Assembly: GCA_030615625.1 (NCBI GenBank)
Contig: JAUWYX010000001.1
Location: 1-64,000 of the forward strand
DNA: 64,000 nucleotides
Direction of reading: 5' to 3'
From: Dehalococcoidia bacterium
GTDB lineage: Bacteria > Chloroflexota > Dehalococcoidia > GIF9 > AB-539-J10
The notes under the pieces were generated by a model, which saw only the letters and a list, made by a program, of their open reading frames with translations, was not told where the DNA came from and did no database searches. The position numbers and the translations under genes are program-made. Below are positions 24,257 through 32,895 of this stretch, in pieces. Within the stretch, counting starts at the first letter, position 1. Each line of letters opens with the position of its first letter.

Positions 24257-26090
24257 ACTGGAAAAATTGCGGGGCAGGATACTGAGCCAGCGCAAGCCAG
24301 AAAAGCCCTGTATCTCAATCTGCGGAGGCACTGGATGTCATGCGTACGGGTGTGAGGATATTGCCAAAGCATTCAAGAACGAGATAAAGCGACAAGGGTT
24401 AAGCAAGCAGGTAGAATTGAAAGTGACAGGATGTCATGGTTTCTGCGAACGTGGTCCACTAATTGTAGTGTATCCCCAGAAGATATTCTACCAGCGCGTT
24501 AGTTCAGACGATGTTTCTGAAGTAATCGCGGAGACAATCATAAAAGGCAACATTATCGATAGGCTACTTTATGTTGACCCGGTGAGCGGAGAGAAGGCGC
24601 AGTTTGAAAAAGATGTTCCTTTTTACAAAAGACAGCAAAGACTCGTCTTTGGCAATAATGGCCTTATTGATCCCACAAACATAGAGGACTACCTTGCTAC
24701 AGGCGGTTACTCGGCTTTGTCCCAAGTCCTCTTCAACATGCAGCCAGAGGAAGTAATTGAAGAAATCAAGAAATCCGACCTACGTGGGCGTGGTGGTGGG
24801 GGATTCCCCACAGGCAGAAAATGGGAGTCCTGCCGCAATGCTCCGTCTGCAGATGGCATCCGCTATGTCATCTGCAATGCCGACGAGGGTGACCCTGGCG
24901 CCTATATGGACAGGAGTCTTCTCGAAGGGAACCCTCATAGTATCTTGGAAGGTATGGTAATAGGTGCCTATGCCATGGGGACACACGATGGGTATGTCTA
25001 TGTGCGGCTCGAGTATCCACTCGCTCTGAAGAATCTTGGCATAGCCCTGGGTCAGGCAAGGGAGTACGGTTTTATTGGTCAGAATATACTTGGCTCTGGC
25101 TTTGACTTCAATGTAAAAATCTCGCGTGGTGGAGGTGCCTTCATCTGTGGGGAGTCCACAGCACTCATGGCTTCCTTGGAGGGAAGGGTCGGAGAGCCAC
25201 GTCCCAAGCATATCCACACCGCCCTACAGGGACTTTATGGCAAACCCACTAATCTCAATAATGTGGAGACTTGGGCAAATGTGCCTCTCATTATTAACCG
25301 TGGTGCCGACTGGTATTCGCAAATCGGTACTGATGGAAGCAAGGGCACGAAGATATTTTCCTTGGTGGGTAAGATAAACAATACTGGGCTCGTTGAGGTA
25401 CCCATGGGCATTACGCTCAGGGAAATCATCTATGATATCGGGGGTGGCATCCCCCATGGCAAGAAATTCAAAGCTGTCCAAACCGGTGGTCCATCAGGCG
25501 GATGCCTGCCTGAGAGTTTGATTGATTTGCCGGTTGATTTCGACAGGCTTACCAAGGCAGGATCCATAATGGGCTCGGGTGGAATGATAGTCATGGACGA
25601 AGGCACCTGTATGGTAGACATAGCCAGATATTTCGTCCAATTCCTCACAGGAGAATCCTGCGGCAAATGCGTGCCCTGCCGTGAAGGACTGGACAGGATG
25701 CTGGACATCCTTACCGACATAACTGAAGGGAAAGGCAAGGAGGAGGATATCGAACTCCTGGAAGAGATTGGCGGCGTCATTAAGGAAGCCTCCCTGTGCG
25801 CTCTCGGTGGCACGGCGCCTAACCCCGTTCTCTCTACTATCAGATACTTCCGCGATGAGTATGAGGCCCACGTAAGAGAAAGGCGGTGCCCGGCGGGGGT
25901 ATGCAAGGCACTTATAACTCTCGTGATCGACGTGGAGAAATGCACTGGCTGTCAGGTGTGCGCCCGAGAATGCCCGCAGGGTGCCCTATCAGGTGAAAAG
26001 AAAAAGCCACACATAATTGACCAGGAAAAGTGCATCAAGTGTGGTCTCTGCCACGACAGCTGTAAGTTTGATGCAGTTATAATCTTGTAA
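24231..26090 (+). CDS. NuoF/HndC-like NAD(P)H-binding flavoprotein subunit
   Basis: 619 residues from ATG 24231; an in-frame ATG upstream lies deep inside the previous gene. An N-terminal thioredoxin-like [2Fe-2S] domain (CGGTGCHAYGC, TGCHGFC) is followed by the 51-kDa domain. This has the NADH/FMN loops GRGGGGFPTGRKWES and CNADEGDPGAYMDR, plus GGGAFICGESTALMASLEG. Next come an SLBB domain and the N3-type [4Fe-4S] site ESCGKCVPCREG. The C-terminal 60 residues are a two-cluster ferredoxin (CTGCQVCARECP, CIKCGLCHDSCKFD). This arrangement is typical of soluble NAD(P)-linked and bifurcating enzymes, not respiratory complex I. No hydrogenase or membrane subunits follow. Confidence 0.94.
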   Translation: MQRLWSAVELEKLRGRILSQRKPEKPCISICGGTGCHAYGCEDIAKAFKNEIKRQGLSKQVELKVTGCHGFCERGPLIVVYPQKIFYQRVSSDDVSEVIAETIIKGNIIDRLLYVDPVSGEKAQFEKDVPFYKRQQRLVFGNNGLIDPTNIEDYLATGGYSALSQVLFNMQPEEVIEEIKKSDLRGRGGGGFPTGRKWESCRNAPSADGIRYVICNADEGDPGAYMDRSLLEGNPHSILEGMVIGAYAMGTHDGYVYVRLEYPLALKNLGIALGQAREYGFIGQNILGSGFDFNVKISRGGGAFICGESTALMASLEGRVGEPRPKHIHTALQGLYGKPTNLNNVETWANVPLIINRGADWYSQIGTDGSKGTKIFSLVGKINNTGLVEVPMGITLREIIYDIGGGIPHGKKFKAVQTGGPSGGCLPESLIDLPVDFDRLTKAGSIMGSGGMIVMDEGTCMVDIARYFVQFLTGESCGKCVPCREGLDRMLDILTDITEGKGKEEDIELLEEIGGVIKEASLCALGGTAPNPVLSTIRYFRDEYEAHVRERRCPAGVCKALITLVIDVEKCTGCQVCARECPQGALSGEKKKPHIIDQEKCIKCGLCHDSCKFDAVIIL

Positions 26091-26102
26091 CGGGGGAATA
26101 GC

Positions 26103-26771
26103 ATGGTTGAACTGACTATAGATGGAATAAAAACACGGGTATCCGAGGGTACCACAGTCCTCGAAGCAGCCAGCGAGATGGGCATTACTATCCCTACACT
26201 CTGCTACTATCACGGTCTGAGTTGCTACGGTGAGTGTCGTGTCTGCCTGGTTGAGGTGGTTAAGGGCGATCGTTCGTCGCTTGAAGCCTCCTGTACCCTG
26301 CCGGTAGAACAGGGGCAGGTGATTCTTACCGACTCAGAAAAGGCGAGGAAGGCGCGTAAGGTGATTGTAGAATTATTGCTCGCCTCTTGTCCAAACTCCA
26401 AGACGCTACAAGACATGGCTGCAAATATGGGCATTAACAAGATTCGTTTCAAGATAAAAGACAGGGGCTGTATTCTCTGTGGACGTTGTGTGCGCTACTG
26501 CAAAGAACAGATGAAATCTGGCGGCATTGGATTTGTTGGCCGCGGCACATCACGGAGGGTAGCAACCGCTTTTGATGTCACTCCCGAAGAATGCCGCAAC
26601 TGTGGTGGTTGTGAGTGGATATGCCCGGTTTGCGAAAAAGCTTGTATGGCAGAGAGCCTGATAGATGGTCTTTGTGGCGGCTGCCAGAACCTAGCACCAG
26701 TGGAAACATGTCTCGTATGCACAGGATGTTCAGAGAGTGTCGGTCCACAAGGCCATAGGGTTTACAAGTAA
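26103..26771 (+). CDS. NuoG/HoxU-like Fe-S subunit with Cys-rich tail
   Basis: The 222-residue protein begins with a plant-type [2Fe-2S] domain (CYYHGLSCYGECRVC and a later SCTLP Cys). The usual His-Cys3 cluster segment of NuoG is degenerate here (LLASCPNSKTLQDM). Two [4Fe-4S] motifs follow: CILCGRCVRYC near residue 124 and CRNCGGCEWICP near 165. The last 50 residues carry about eight more Cys, including CPVCEKAC, CGGCQN and CLVCTGCSE, which could bind another cluster or zinc. It has no molybdopterin-like domain, so it is truncated compared with NuoG. It links the NuoF-like subunit to the protein encoded next. Confidence 0.88.
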   Translation: MVELTIDGIKTRVSEGTTVLEAASEMGITIPTLCYYHGLSCYGECRVCLVEVVKGDRSSLEASCTLPVEQGQVILTDSEKARKARKVIVELLLASCPNSKTLQDMAANMGINKIRFKIKDRGCILCGRCVRYCKEQMKSGGIGFVGRGTSRRVATAFDVTPEECRNCGGCEWICPVCEKACMAESLIDGLCGGCQNLAPVETCLVCTGCSESVGPQGHRVYK

Positions 26772-26826
26772 TGAAGATGCAATCAAGAAATAATGCAATT
26801 TACAGAAGTATAGAAGGAGGTCAGAC

Positions 26827-28404
26827 ATGACACTGACAAGGTATAACGCAACAGCCGCTACATTGACTAAGAACAGGACTGCTGGTGACTGGTGCCCGGT
26901 AAGTGGGATGTGTGTCACTTGTGTGGAAGGTTGTATCGGTATGTGCGAAATTGGTAAGAGCGCATACCGGGGTCACGAGGTTATTTACCCGCAGCCATTC
27001 GGAATAATAACAACCGCATCACAAAAGGCATACCCTGTTGATTTATCGCATTTCAACATAATGGGAACAGTTGCTGGCGCTGTTGGCATAGAAGAAGACT
27101 CGGATAGGGCTATCTTCCCAAATGTTAGCCTTGAGACGAGATTAGGTCAGGATAAAGGAATCAAGTTGCGCCTGCCTCTACTCATTGCGGGTCTGGGTTC
27201 CACAAATATCGCCACTCAGAACTGGGAAGGTTTAGCCATTGGTGCTGCACTTACTGGGATACCGCTCACCATCGGCGAGAATGTCTGTGGCATGGATGTG
27301 GACGCGAAAATACAGAATGGAAGGGTGATTCACTCACCTGACCTCGAGAGGCGTGTAAAGCTTTACCAGCAATGGCAGCGCGATGGCTATGGTGCTATTG
27401 TTGTACAGGCAAATGTCGAAGACAGTCGCCTTGGTGTACTGGAGTATGCCATAGAGAGACTCGGGGTCAATGCGGTAGAATTGAAATGGGGACAAGGAGC
27501 CAAGGATATTGGTGGTGAGGTAAAAATCAAGAGCCTTGAAAAGGCACAGCTCCTCAAGAAACGGGGCTACATTGTCCTTCCTGACCTGCTTGATCCTGCT
27601 ACGATAGAGGAGTTCAAGAATGGCATTTTTACTGAGTTTGAGAGGCATTCACGGGTTGGTATGGTTACTGAAGAGGGCTTCCTTGAGGCTGTTACTCAAT
27701 TGCGGAAGGCTGGCGCCAAACATGTATCGTTGAAAACTGGCGCCTACAGACCCGCAGACCTTGCGCGTGCAGTCAAGTTCTCCTCTAGGGCAAAGATTGA
27801 CTATATCACCGTTGATGCTGCAGGTGGGGGTACCGGCATGAGCCCGTGGCGTATGATGAATGAGTGGGGTGTACCTGGTATAGAACTATGGTCGCTGCTC
27901 TATAAATATTGTAGCCGTTTGGCCCAGAAAGGCGAATATGTGCCTGACATTGTCATTGCAGGTGGATTTGTTTTGGAAGACCAGATATTTAAAGGCTTGG
28001 CACTATGTGCTCCCTATGTGAAAGCAATAGGCATGGCACGAGCACCTCTCGCTGCGGTTATGGTTGGTAAGACTATCGGTGAAACGATAAATAGCGGACA
28101 ACTTCCTGTTTATCTCCAGCGATTTGGCAAAACGAGGGAAGCTATCTTTGTTACTGCTGAGGGGCTGAAAAGAGAGTACGGCAAAGATTATGAGAGAATC
28201 CCAACTTCGGCTATCGGGCTCTACACTTATTATGAGCGGCTCGCCCAGGGTTTACGCCAGCTCATGGCTGGAAGCCGCAAGTTTGCCGTCGAGTTCCTTG
28301 ACCGTAGCGATATTGTTGCCCTCACTCATGAGGCGGCGGAGGTCTCCGGTATACCATACGTGATGGAGGCAGATAAGGAAGAGGCGGAGAAGATTCTGGG
28401 ATAA
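26827..28404 (+). CDS. FMN glutamate-synthase-like protein with Cys-rich N-terminus
   Basis: Residues about 90-480 match the FMN-binding TIM barrel of glutamate synthase (GltB central domain, also MgsC). Recognisable parts are LPLLIAGLGSTNIA, VELKWGQGAKDIGGEV, HVSLKTGAYRPADLARAV and YITVDAAGGGTGMSPWRMM. Canonical glutamate synthase carries a [3Fe-4S] C-x5-C-x4-C motif after the phosphate loop; here that place reads GMARAPLAAVMVGKTIGE and has no Cys triplet. Instead residues 23-40 read CPVSGMCVTCVEGCIGMC, five Cys in close spacing. There is no glutaminase domain. An AAGGAGG precedes ATG. It follows the NuoEFG-like genes by 55 bases. True glutamate synthase activity, N-methylglutamate synthesis, or another flavin reaction are all possible. 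Confidence 0.85.
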   Translation: MTLTRYNATAATLTKNRTAGDWCPVSGMCVTCVEGCIGMCEIGKSAYRGHEVIYPQPFGIITTASQKAYPVDLSHFNIMGTVAGAVGIEEDSDRAIFPNVSLETRLGQDKGIKLRLPLLIAGLGSTNIATQNWEGLAIGAALTGIPLTIGENVCGMDVDAKIQNGRVIHSPDLERRVKLYQQWQRDGYGAIVVQANVEDSRLGVLEYAIERLGVNAVELKWGQGAKDIGGEVKIKSLEKAQLLKKRGYIVLPDLLDPATIEEFKNGIFTEFERHSRVGMVTEEGFLEAVTQLRKAGAKHVSLKTGAYRPADLARAVKFSSRAKIDYITVDAAGGGTGMSPWRMMNEWGVPGIELWSLLYKYCSRLAQKGEYVPDIVIAGGFVLEDQIFKGLALCAPYVKAIGMARAPLAAVMVGKTIGETINSGQLPVYLQRFGKTREAIFVTAEGLKREYGKDYERIPTSAIGLYTYYERLAQGLRQLMAGSRKFAVEFLDRSDIVALTHEAAEVSGIPYVMEADKEEAEKILG

Positions 28405-28670
28405 AGGAGAGAAGATACCTATAGCTGGCATTGGCCAGTCGGTCCAGGGCACATATTTTCGCACACTATATCGCACCACCCCAAAATCTCTATGTCTTGA
28501 GTTCTGCACTGTGCTTACTTTCACTTCTCACCTTCCACCATGTCCTAGCTCTCGTAAACAACTGGCTATATAAATAGGTCGACTCACGAGGTATAATACT
28601 TCCTAGCTATATCAGTGAAGCTTCTATGAGTATTCCACCGAATCCGCTTACAGAATCAAAGCAGTTATAA
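28405..28670. other. Intergenic region before the ABC remnant
   Basis: No gene is seen. TATAAT at 28592 has no good -35 partner. The region may hold the former promoter of the ABC gene. Confidence 0.35.
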
Positions 28671-28850
28671 ATGTTTGCGATACATGTCGAGAATCTAGTC
28701 AAGACATATGATAGCCGGCGTGTGCTTGACGGAGTTAACCTTGATGTGGTGGAGGGCGAGTTCTACGCCTTGATGGGGCCAAACGGTTCGGGCAAGACTA
28801 CACTGGTACAGCCTTATACTCAAGACTCGGTCGGAAGGTCGAGTAACTAA
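28671..28850 (+). pseudogene. Truncated ABC transporter ATP-binding protein
   Basis: The 59-codon frame begins like an ABC ATPase: [20 protein letters not shown], then [18 protein letters not shown] with a complete Walker A. The similarity stops right after Walker A, and 12 unrelated residues lead to a stop. No Q-loop, signature motif or Walker B follows, and no permease is adjacent. It is a gene remnant cut by a deletion or insertion. A possible -10 box, TATAAT, is at 28592-28597. Confidence 0.85.
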
Positions 28851-28915
28851 TCAAGTTCTATAAAATGAGAGTAAACAGTCCTGACTGATGTCAAGAATAG
28901 GAGCCAAGAGGATAA

Positions 28916-30040
28916 ATGCTTGCTGAAGTCGATGTGGCAATCATTGGTGCCGGAGTGATTGGCCTGGCTACGGCTCGTGAAATTGCACAAGAAAAAAGAG
29001 GAGTTTTCGTCTTTGAAAAGAATCGCACCTTTGGGCTCGAGACTAGTAGCAGGAATAGTGAAGTAATTCACACTGGCATCTACTATCCTGAGGACTCCCT
29101 TAAGGCTAAGCTTTGTGTAGAAGGCAAAAGCCTGCTTTACAAGCTTTGCGACAAACATAATATCGCCTATAAGAAGTCTGGCAAGATTATCGTGGCAGCA
29201 GACGAAAATGAGATTAGCTGGCTCGAAGAGCTTTACGAGCAGGGAAGAAAAAATGACGTTGATGATTTAGTGCTCCTTTCCCGGACGGAATTGAAGAAAC
29301 TCGAGCCAAACATTGAAGCTAGAGCCGGACTATTATCCCCATCCAGCGGAATTTTGGATTCCTACACTTTGCTGAAGTTTCTTTACAGCCAAGCAAGGGA
29401 CAAAGGAGCTGAGTTTGTGTTTGGCACTGAGGTGATAGGAATAGAAAGGGCAGGGGCAAAGTACAAAGTTCAAATAAAGGACCGAGATGGGATTTCTGCT
29501 TTTGTTGCCCATGTTGTCGTGAACTGCGCTGGCTTAAACTCTGACAGGATAGCCCAGCTAGCTGGGCTAGATATAGCTAAAGCAGGTTACAAGCTTCATT
29601 ATTGCAAAGGCGAATACTTCAGTCTAAGTTCAAAATATAGAAATCTTGTAAGCAGGCTCATCTACCCCACCCCAGAGCAAGCTGGACATGGGATTCATTT
29701 GAGACAGGGGCTCGATGGTAGGGTGCTACTTGGCCCCAGTGCCCACTATGTTGAAGCGATAGATTATGCGGTTGATGAGACACAGAAGCAAGCTTTCTGC
29801 AATTCGGCCAAGAAATTCCTTCCCCTTGTTGAACTTGAAGATTTAGCCCCCGAATCTGCTGGCATAAGGCCTAAGCTTCAGGGGCCAGGCGAAGCCTTCC
29901 GAGATTTCGTCATTGCCCATGAAGAGAAAGCGAACTTCCCGGGCTTAATAAATCTAATCGGGATAGAATCCCCGGGTCTAACTGCCTCTCTTGCCATTGC
30001 AAGATACGTCGGCAGAATGGTGGATGAGCTTTTTGACTGA
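28916..30040 (+). CDS. LhgO-type FAD-dependent oxidoreductase
   Basis: A 374-residue member of the D-amino-acid oxidase-like family, closest in layout to L-2-hydroxyglutarate oxidase/dehydrogenase. The Rossmann FAD motif is VAIIGAGVIGLATAREIA at residues 7-24. ETSSRNSEVIHTGIYY is the segment typical of LhgO, and HYCKGEYFSL and the C-terminal GIESPGLTASLAIARYVG close the FAD site. ATG follows AAGAGGATAA. It could oxidise L-2-hydroxyglutarate or glycerol-3-phosphate-like substrates. The neighbouring genes do not settle which. It is not linked to the preceding NuoEFG-like genes by short spacing. Confidence 0.85.
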   Translation: MLAEVDVAIIGAGVIGLATAREIAQEKRGVFVFEKNRTFGLETSSRNSEVIHTGIYYPEDSLKAKLCVEGKSLLYKLCDKHNIAYKKSGKIIVAADENEISWLEELYEQGRKNDVDDLVLLSRTELKKLEPNIEARAGLLSPSSGILDSYTLLKFLYSQARDKGAEFVFGTEVIGIERAGAKYKVQIKDRDGISAFVAHVVVNCAGLNSDRIAQLAGLDIAKAGYKLHYCKGEYFSLSSKYRNLVSRLIYPTPEQAGHGIHLRQGLDGRVLLGPSAHYVEAIDYAVDETQKQAFCNSAKKFLPLVELEDLAPESAGIRPKLQGPGEAFRDFVIAHEEKANFPGLINLIGIESPGLTASLAIARYVGRMVDELFD

Positions 30041-30207
30041 AGTTATTAGGGGCGGGGCTGTGGCTGTAAAGGCACCACAGAGTCTAAGTTTAATGCATAG
30101 TATTTATCAAAATTCTGCTGTACGACGTTTAAAAAATTTGGCATTTAATTTTTTGCCAGGCAGCCCTCCCTTAATCTGAGTTGACATAATGTTACAACTG
30201 CCTGATT

Positions 30208-31146
30208 CTAATCTGACTTGGCCAGAGGATGGTATTTGCGGTGAGTCTCTTCAGCATACTTATCGGAGGTATGGACATAGCTGGTGATGCCATCTAGGGA
30301 CTCATGACCAAAAAGAACCTGAAGGGGAACTGGATTAGCACCTTCCTCAGCCAGATAAGTAGCGAAACCATGCCTCAGAGAATGTGCTGAAGTGGGGACG
30401 TTGATCTTTAATTTCTCCCGGTATCTCTTAATTCTATCCTGAAGGTAATTGGTGGAAATCCTTTTCCTTGATTTAGCGACATTTCTGCCGGCATAAGGGA
30501 TAAAAAGGGCAGGACAATTATCCTGGCGAGTCACTAAATATGTATCCAGGTGCTGTTTAGCCCGTGGAGTTAAGTAAACGAAGCGTTGCTTTCTGCCTTT
30601 ACCGGTAATAAAAATCCGCCCGGTATCATCGATTTGACTACGATTCAGATTGCATAGCTCGGAGATTCGCATGCCAGTAGCAAATAGCAATTCCAGCATG
30701 GTGCGGTTTCTTAAAGCCGTTTTGATATTCGACTCTAACGAACTCGGCGCTTCAATCAGTCTAATTAAATCCTTAAGCTCAGCTACTTGGGGATGTTTTC
30801 TTCCAGCCTTTGTTAATTTGACCGCTTCAGGCGGCAGGGGACAAGGGTAATCAATGTCAATTAAGTAGCGCAGGTAAGCTCTCAGCGCCGACAGCATGCG
30901 GTTTATAGAGCGGGAATCAAGTTGTTTTTCGCCTTGCTTTCCCAGATTCGCTGTTTTGCGATCACGCGAAACTAAATATGCTTTGTAGTAGGTGATAGCG
31001 CGCTTATCAGCCTTATCAAACTCAATGTTGCTTTCATCCAGGAAATTGCTGAAAACATTTAAATCTCGTTCGTAGTTGTAAACTGTCTCAGAAGAATATT
31101 TATCGGCTTGTAAATTTAGTAAAAAATCATCGACATGCGGCAGCAT
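30208..31146 (-). CDS. Tyrosine recombinase (XerC/D-like), downstream copy
   Basis: 312 residues from ATG 31146. A SAM-like N-terminal core-binding domain (DDFLLNLQADKYSSETVYNY) precedes the catalytic domain. Catalytic residues are visible: Arg in ATGMRISELCNL, Lys in FITGKGRKQRFVYL, His-x-x-Arg in AHSLRHGFATYLAE, His in LFGHESLDGITSY and the Tyr nucleophile in SYVHTSDKY. The second box has the usual Xer spacing. It starts one base after the stop of the middle gene. It differs clearly from the second recombinase at 31735. Presumably the two act as a heteromer or on an element. Confidence 0.9.
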   Translation of the reverse strand: MLPHVDDFLLNLQADKYSSETVYNYERDLNVFSNFLDESNIEFDKADKRAITYYKAYLVSRDRKTANLGKQGEKQLDSRSINRMLSALRAYLRYLIDIDYPCPLPPEAVKLTKAGRKHPQVAELKDLIRLIEAPSSLESNIKTALRNRTMLELLFATGMRISELCNLNRSQIDDTGRIFITGKGRKQRFVYLTPRAKQHLDTYLVTRQDNCPALFIPYAGRNVAKSRKRISTNYLQDRIKRYREKLKINVPTSAHSLRHGFATYLAEEGANPVPLQVLFGHESLDGITSYVHTSDKYAEETHRKYHPLAKSD

Positions 31147-31147
31147 T

Positions 31148-31729
31148 TTAAATTGGTCCTTTTTCCTGCGCGCTGCGCAATATGTCACCTTGATCATCTC
31201 GGCAGGTAAATTCTACGGCTCGCTTCTCATCTGGCACTATTAGAATCTTAGAATTTATCAACATCTGTAAGTTCCACCACAGCTTATAAGGAGAGATAGT
31301 GCCTACTTCGACAGACAAATCTATGTAGCCGTCTTTATAGATGCCTAAATCAGCACGTCCTTTATTAAGGAACGGTTCAGGAATTACCTCGAATCCCTTA
31401 TCTTTAAAGTATTCAGTAATAACGTCCATCATTCTTCTGTGCCAGCTACCACCATGACGCGCAGATCCCTTTATGCCATGTTTCTGTGTCAGATCATCCC
31501 ATAAGTCATGCCCATCTCTGGAAATAAATTCCTTTGCTTTAATTTTGCCTGTAATAATCAAGAGAGCCATCTTCCTGAAAGTATATGGACATTCATCACA
31601 CCCGGGTACTTTTTCCGTGGGTCCTGGCACGATAACCTGCCTCAACCATTTGCTCTCACGATTGATAGCTTCCTCGACAACATGCCAAGGCAAACCTGTT
31701 TCTGCAAACTTTCTATCCTTCCTTGACAT
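31148..31729 (-). CDS. Unknown protein between two recombinases, possibly nuclease-like
   Basis: The 193-residue protein is wedged between two tyrosine recombinase genes (spacing 5 bases and 1 base). The C-terminal half shows EVIPEPFLNKGRADLGIY followed by IDLSVEVGTISPYKLWWN. This Asp ... Glu-x-Gly ... Lys arrangement resembles PD-(D/E)XK nuclease cores, but the match is weak and may be chance. The N-terminal half has two Cys pairs' worth of residues (PGCDECPY), which may bind metal. I do not recognise the family. Its position in the operon suggests a role in recombination or target handling. Confidence 0.7.
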   Translation of the reverse strand: MSRKDRKFAETGLPWHVVEEAINRESKWLRQVIVPGPTEKVPGCDECPYTFRKMALLIITGKIKAKEFISRDGHDLWDDLTQKHGIKGSARHGGSWHRRMMDVITEYFKDKGFEVIPEPFLNKGRADLGIYKDGYIDLSVEVGTISPYKLWWNLQMLINSKILIVPDEKRAVEFTCRDDQGDILRSAQEKGPI

Positions 31730-31734
31730 AAAAT

Positions 31735-32670
31735 TTATCCTTGCTTATTTCTACTATGGAAAGCTTTGTGAACCTCTTTTAGATGCCTATTAGTGACGTG
31801 GGTGTAAACCTGGGTTGTTCTGATACTTTCATGGCCCAGCATTTCTTGCACAGAGCGAATATCAGCTCCACTTATCAGCAGGTCTGTGGCAAAAGAATGC
31901 CTCAGCGTGTGAGGAGTGGCCTTGATTGGCAAACCGGACCTTTTTGCATACTTGGAAACAATATTTTGGATGGACCTTGCTGTCAGTCGCATTTTTTCAC
32001 CGTTTTTCTGAGCATCTACCTTACCACGATGGCGAATAAACAGCGGCTTGAAATGGTCCTGACGCGAGCGCAGGTAACGCTCAATCCACTGCGCGGCTGT
32101 ATCTGATAGAAAAACTACCCGTATTTTATTTCCTTTGCCTTTGACGCCAAATTCCTTACGCTGTAAGTCTACCTGGTCACGATTTAAACTAACTAATTCT
32201 GATACCCTTAAGCCTGTGCTGAATAGGGTTTCTAGAATAGTCTTATCCCTCAGTCCCACATTATTTGATATTTTGGGGCTGTTTAGCAGTCTCTCTATCT
32301 GCCCTGGGTTCAAAAAACTGACGGAACGAGAGCCCTGTTTGGGAAGTTCTATCTTGTCAGGGGATAGGGTGGGTATGTCGCGCTGAACCAGTAGATACCG
32401 CAAAAAAGCCCTCAACGCAACGATGTGGTAGCTCTGGGTCACGCGCTGCAGCAGTACACCATCGCGGGCACGCAGGTGCGCTAAGTATAACCTGTACCTT
32501 CTAACAATCTCCAAGTTTATGTCTTCAGGTTTTGTAGCAGAAGAATTCTCGGTGAGCCAGTTGTGGAAACGTTTCAAATAATGTCTGTATTCCCGAATGG
32601 TAAGAGGAGAGCAGCCTTTCTGGATTTCCAGGTATTCTAAGAACTCGGCGATCAATAAGTCCAGGCTCAT
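31735..32670 (-). CDS. Tyrosine recombinase (XerC/D-like), upstream copy
   Basis: 311 residues with the full XerC/D plan. The core-binding domain starts LLIAEFLEYLEIQKGCS. The catalytic set is Arg in STGLRVSELVSL, Lys in GVKGKGNKIRVVFL, His-x-x-Arg in PHTLRHSFATDLL, His in MLGHESIRTTQVY and Tyr in QVYTHVTNRHL. This is the more canonical of the two recombinases and could be the chromosome dimer resolution enzyme. It is the first gene of a three-gene unit. A dif-like palindrome and a promoter lie just upstream. Confidence 0.92.
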   Translation of the reverse strand: MSLDLLIAEFLEYLEIQKGCSPLTIREYRHYLKRFHNWLTENSSATKPEDINLEIVRRYRLYLAHLRARDGVLLQRVTQSYHIVALRAFLRYLLVQRDIPTLSPDKIELPKQGSRSVSFLNPGQIERLLNSPKISNNVGLRDKTILETLFSTGLRVSELVSLNRDQVDLQRKEFGVKGKGNKIRVVFLSDTAAQWIERYLRSRQDHFKPLFIRHRGKVDAQKNGEKMRLTARSIQNIVSKYAKRSGLPIKATPHTLRHSFATDLLISGADIRSVQEMLGHESIRTTQVYTHVTNRHLKEVHKAFHSRNKQG

Positions 32671-32700
32671 GCTTAATTCTTATGTCTCATAGATTGCTTC

Positions 32701-32728
32701 TTTTCGCAAAAGTGACAGTTTGCGAAAC
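32701..32728. promoter_or_regulatory. dif-like 11-6-11 palindrome upstream of xer genes
   Basis: TTTTCGCAAAA (32701-32711), GTGACA (32712-32717) and GTTTGCGAAAC (32718-32728). The arms are inverted repeats matching at 9 of 11 positions, with a 6-base centre. This is the exact geometry of a Xer recombination core site. It also sits close to a putative promoter start, so an operator role is possible. Confidence 0.5.
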
Positions 32729-32740
32729 AATTTTACATTA

Positions 32741-32763
32741 ATACTTTTGTGATTTCTTGTCAA
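32741..32763 (-). promoter_or_regulatory. Candidate promoter of the xer module
   Basis: On the minus strand TTGACA (32763-32758) is a perfect -35 box. A TAATGT follows after 17 bases as a weak -10. The start of transcription would fall beside the palindrome at 32701-32728. Confidence 0.35.
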
Positions 32764-32895
32764 CTATTTGCATTCTTTGATACGATTATTGATGCCTTTC
32801 CCTCCTTTGGTTCAAGGTTTGGGCTGAGACATCATCAAGTCCATGGCAAATTGCTAAACAATGTTACAATAAACACTCCGAAAGATAGCAGCACC

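Noticed and set aside
23753-26771. Respiratory complex I or a hydrogenase operon
   Set aside because: Only E, F and short G-like subunits are present, with no membrane subunits and no H-cluster or NiFe subunit.
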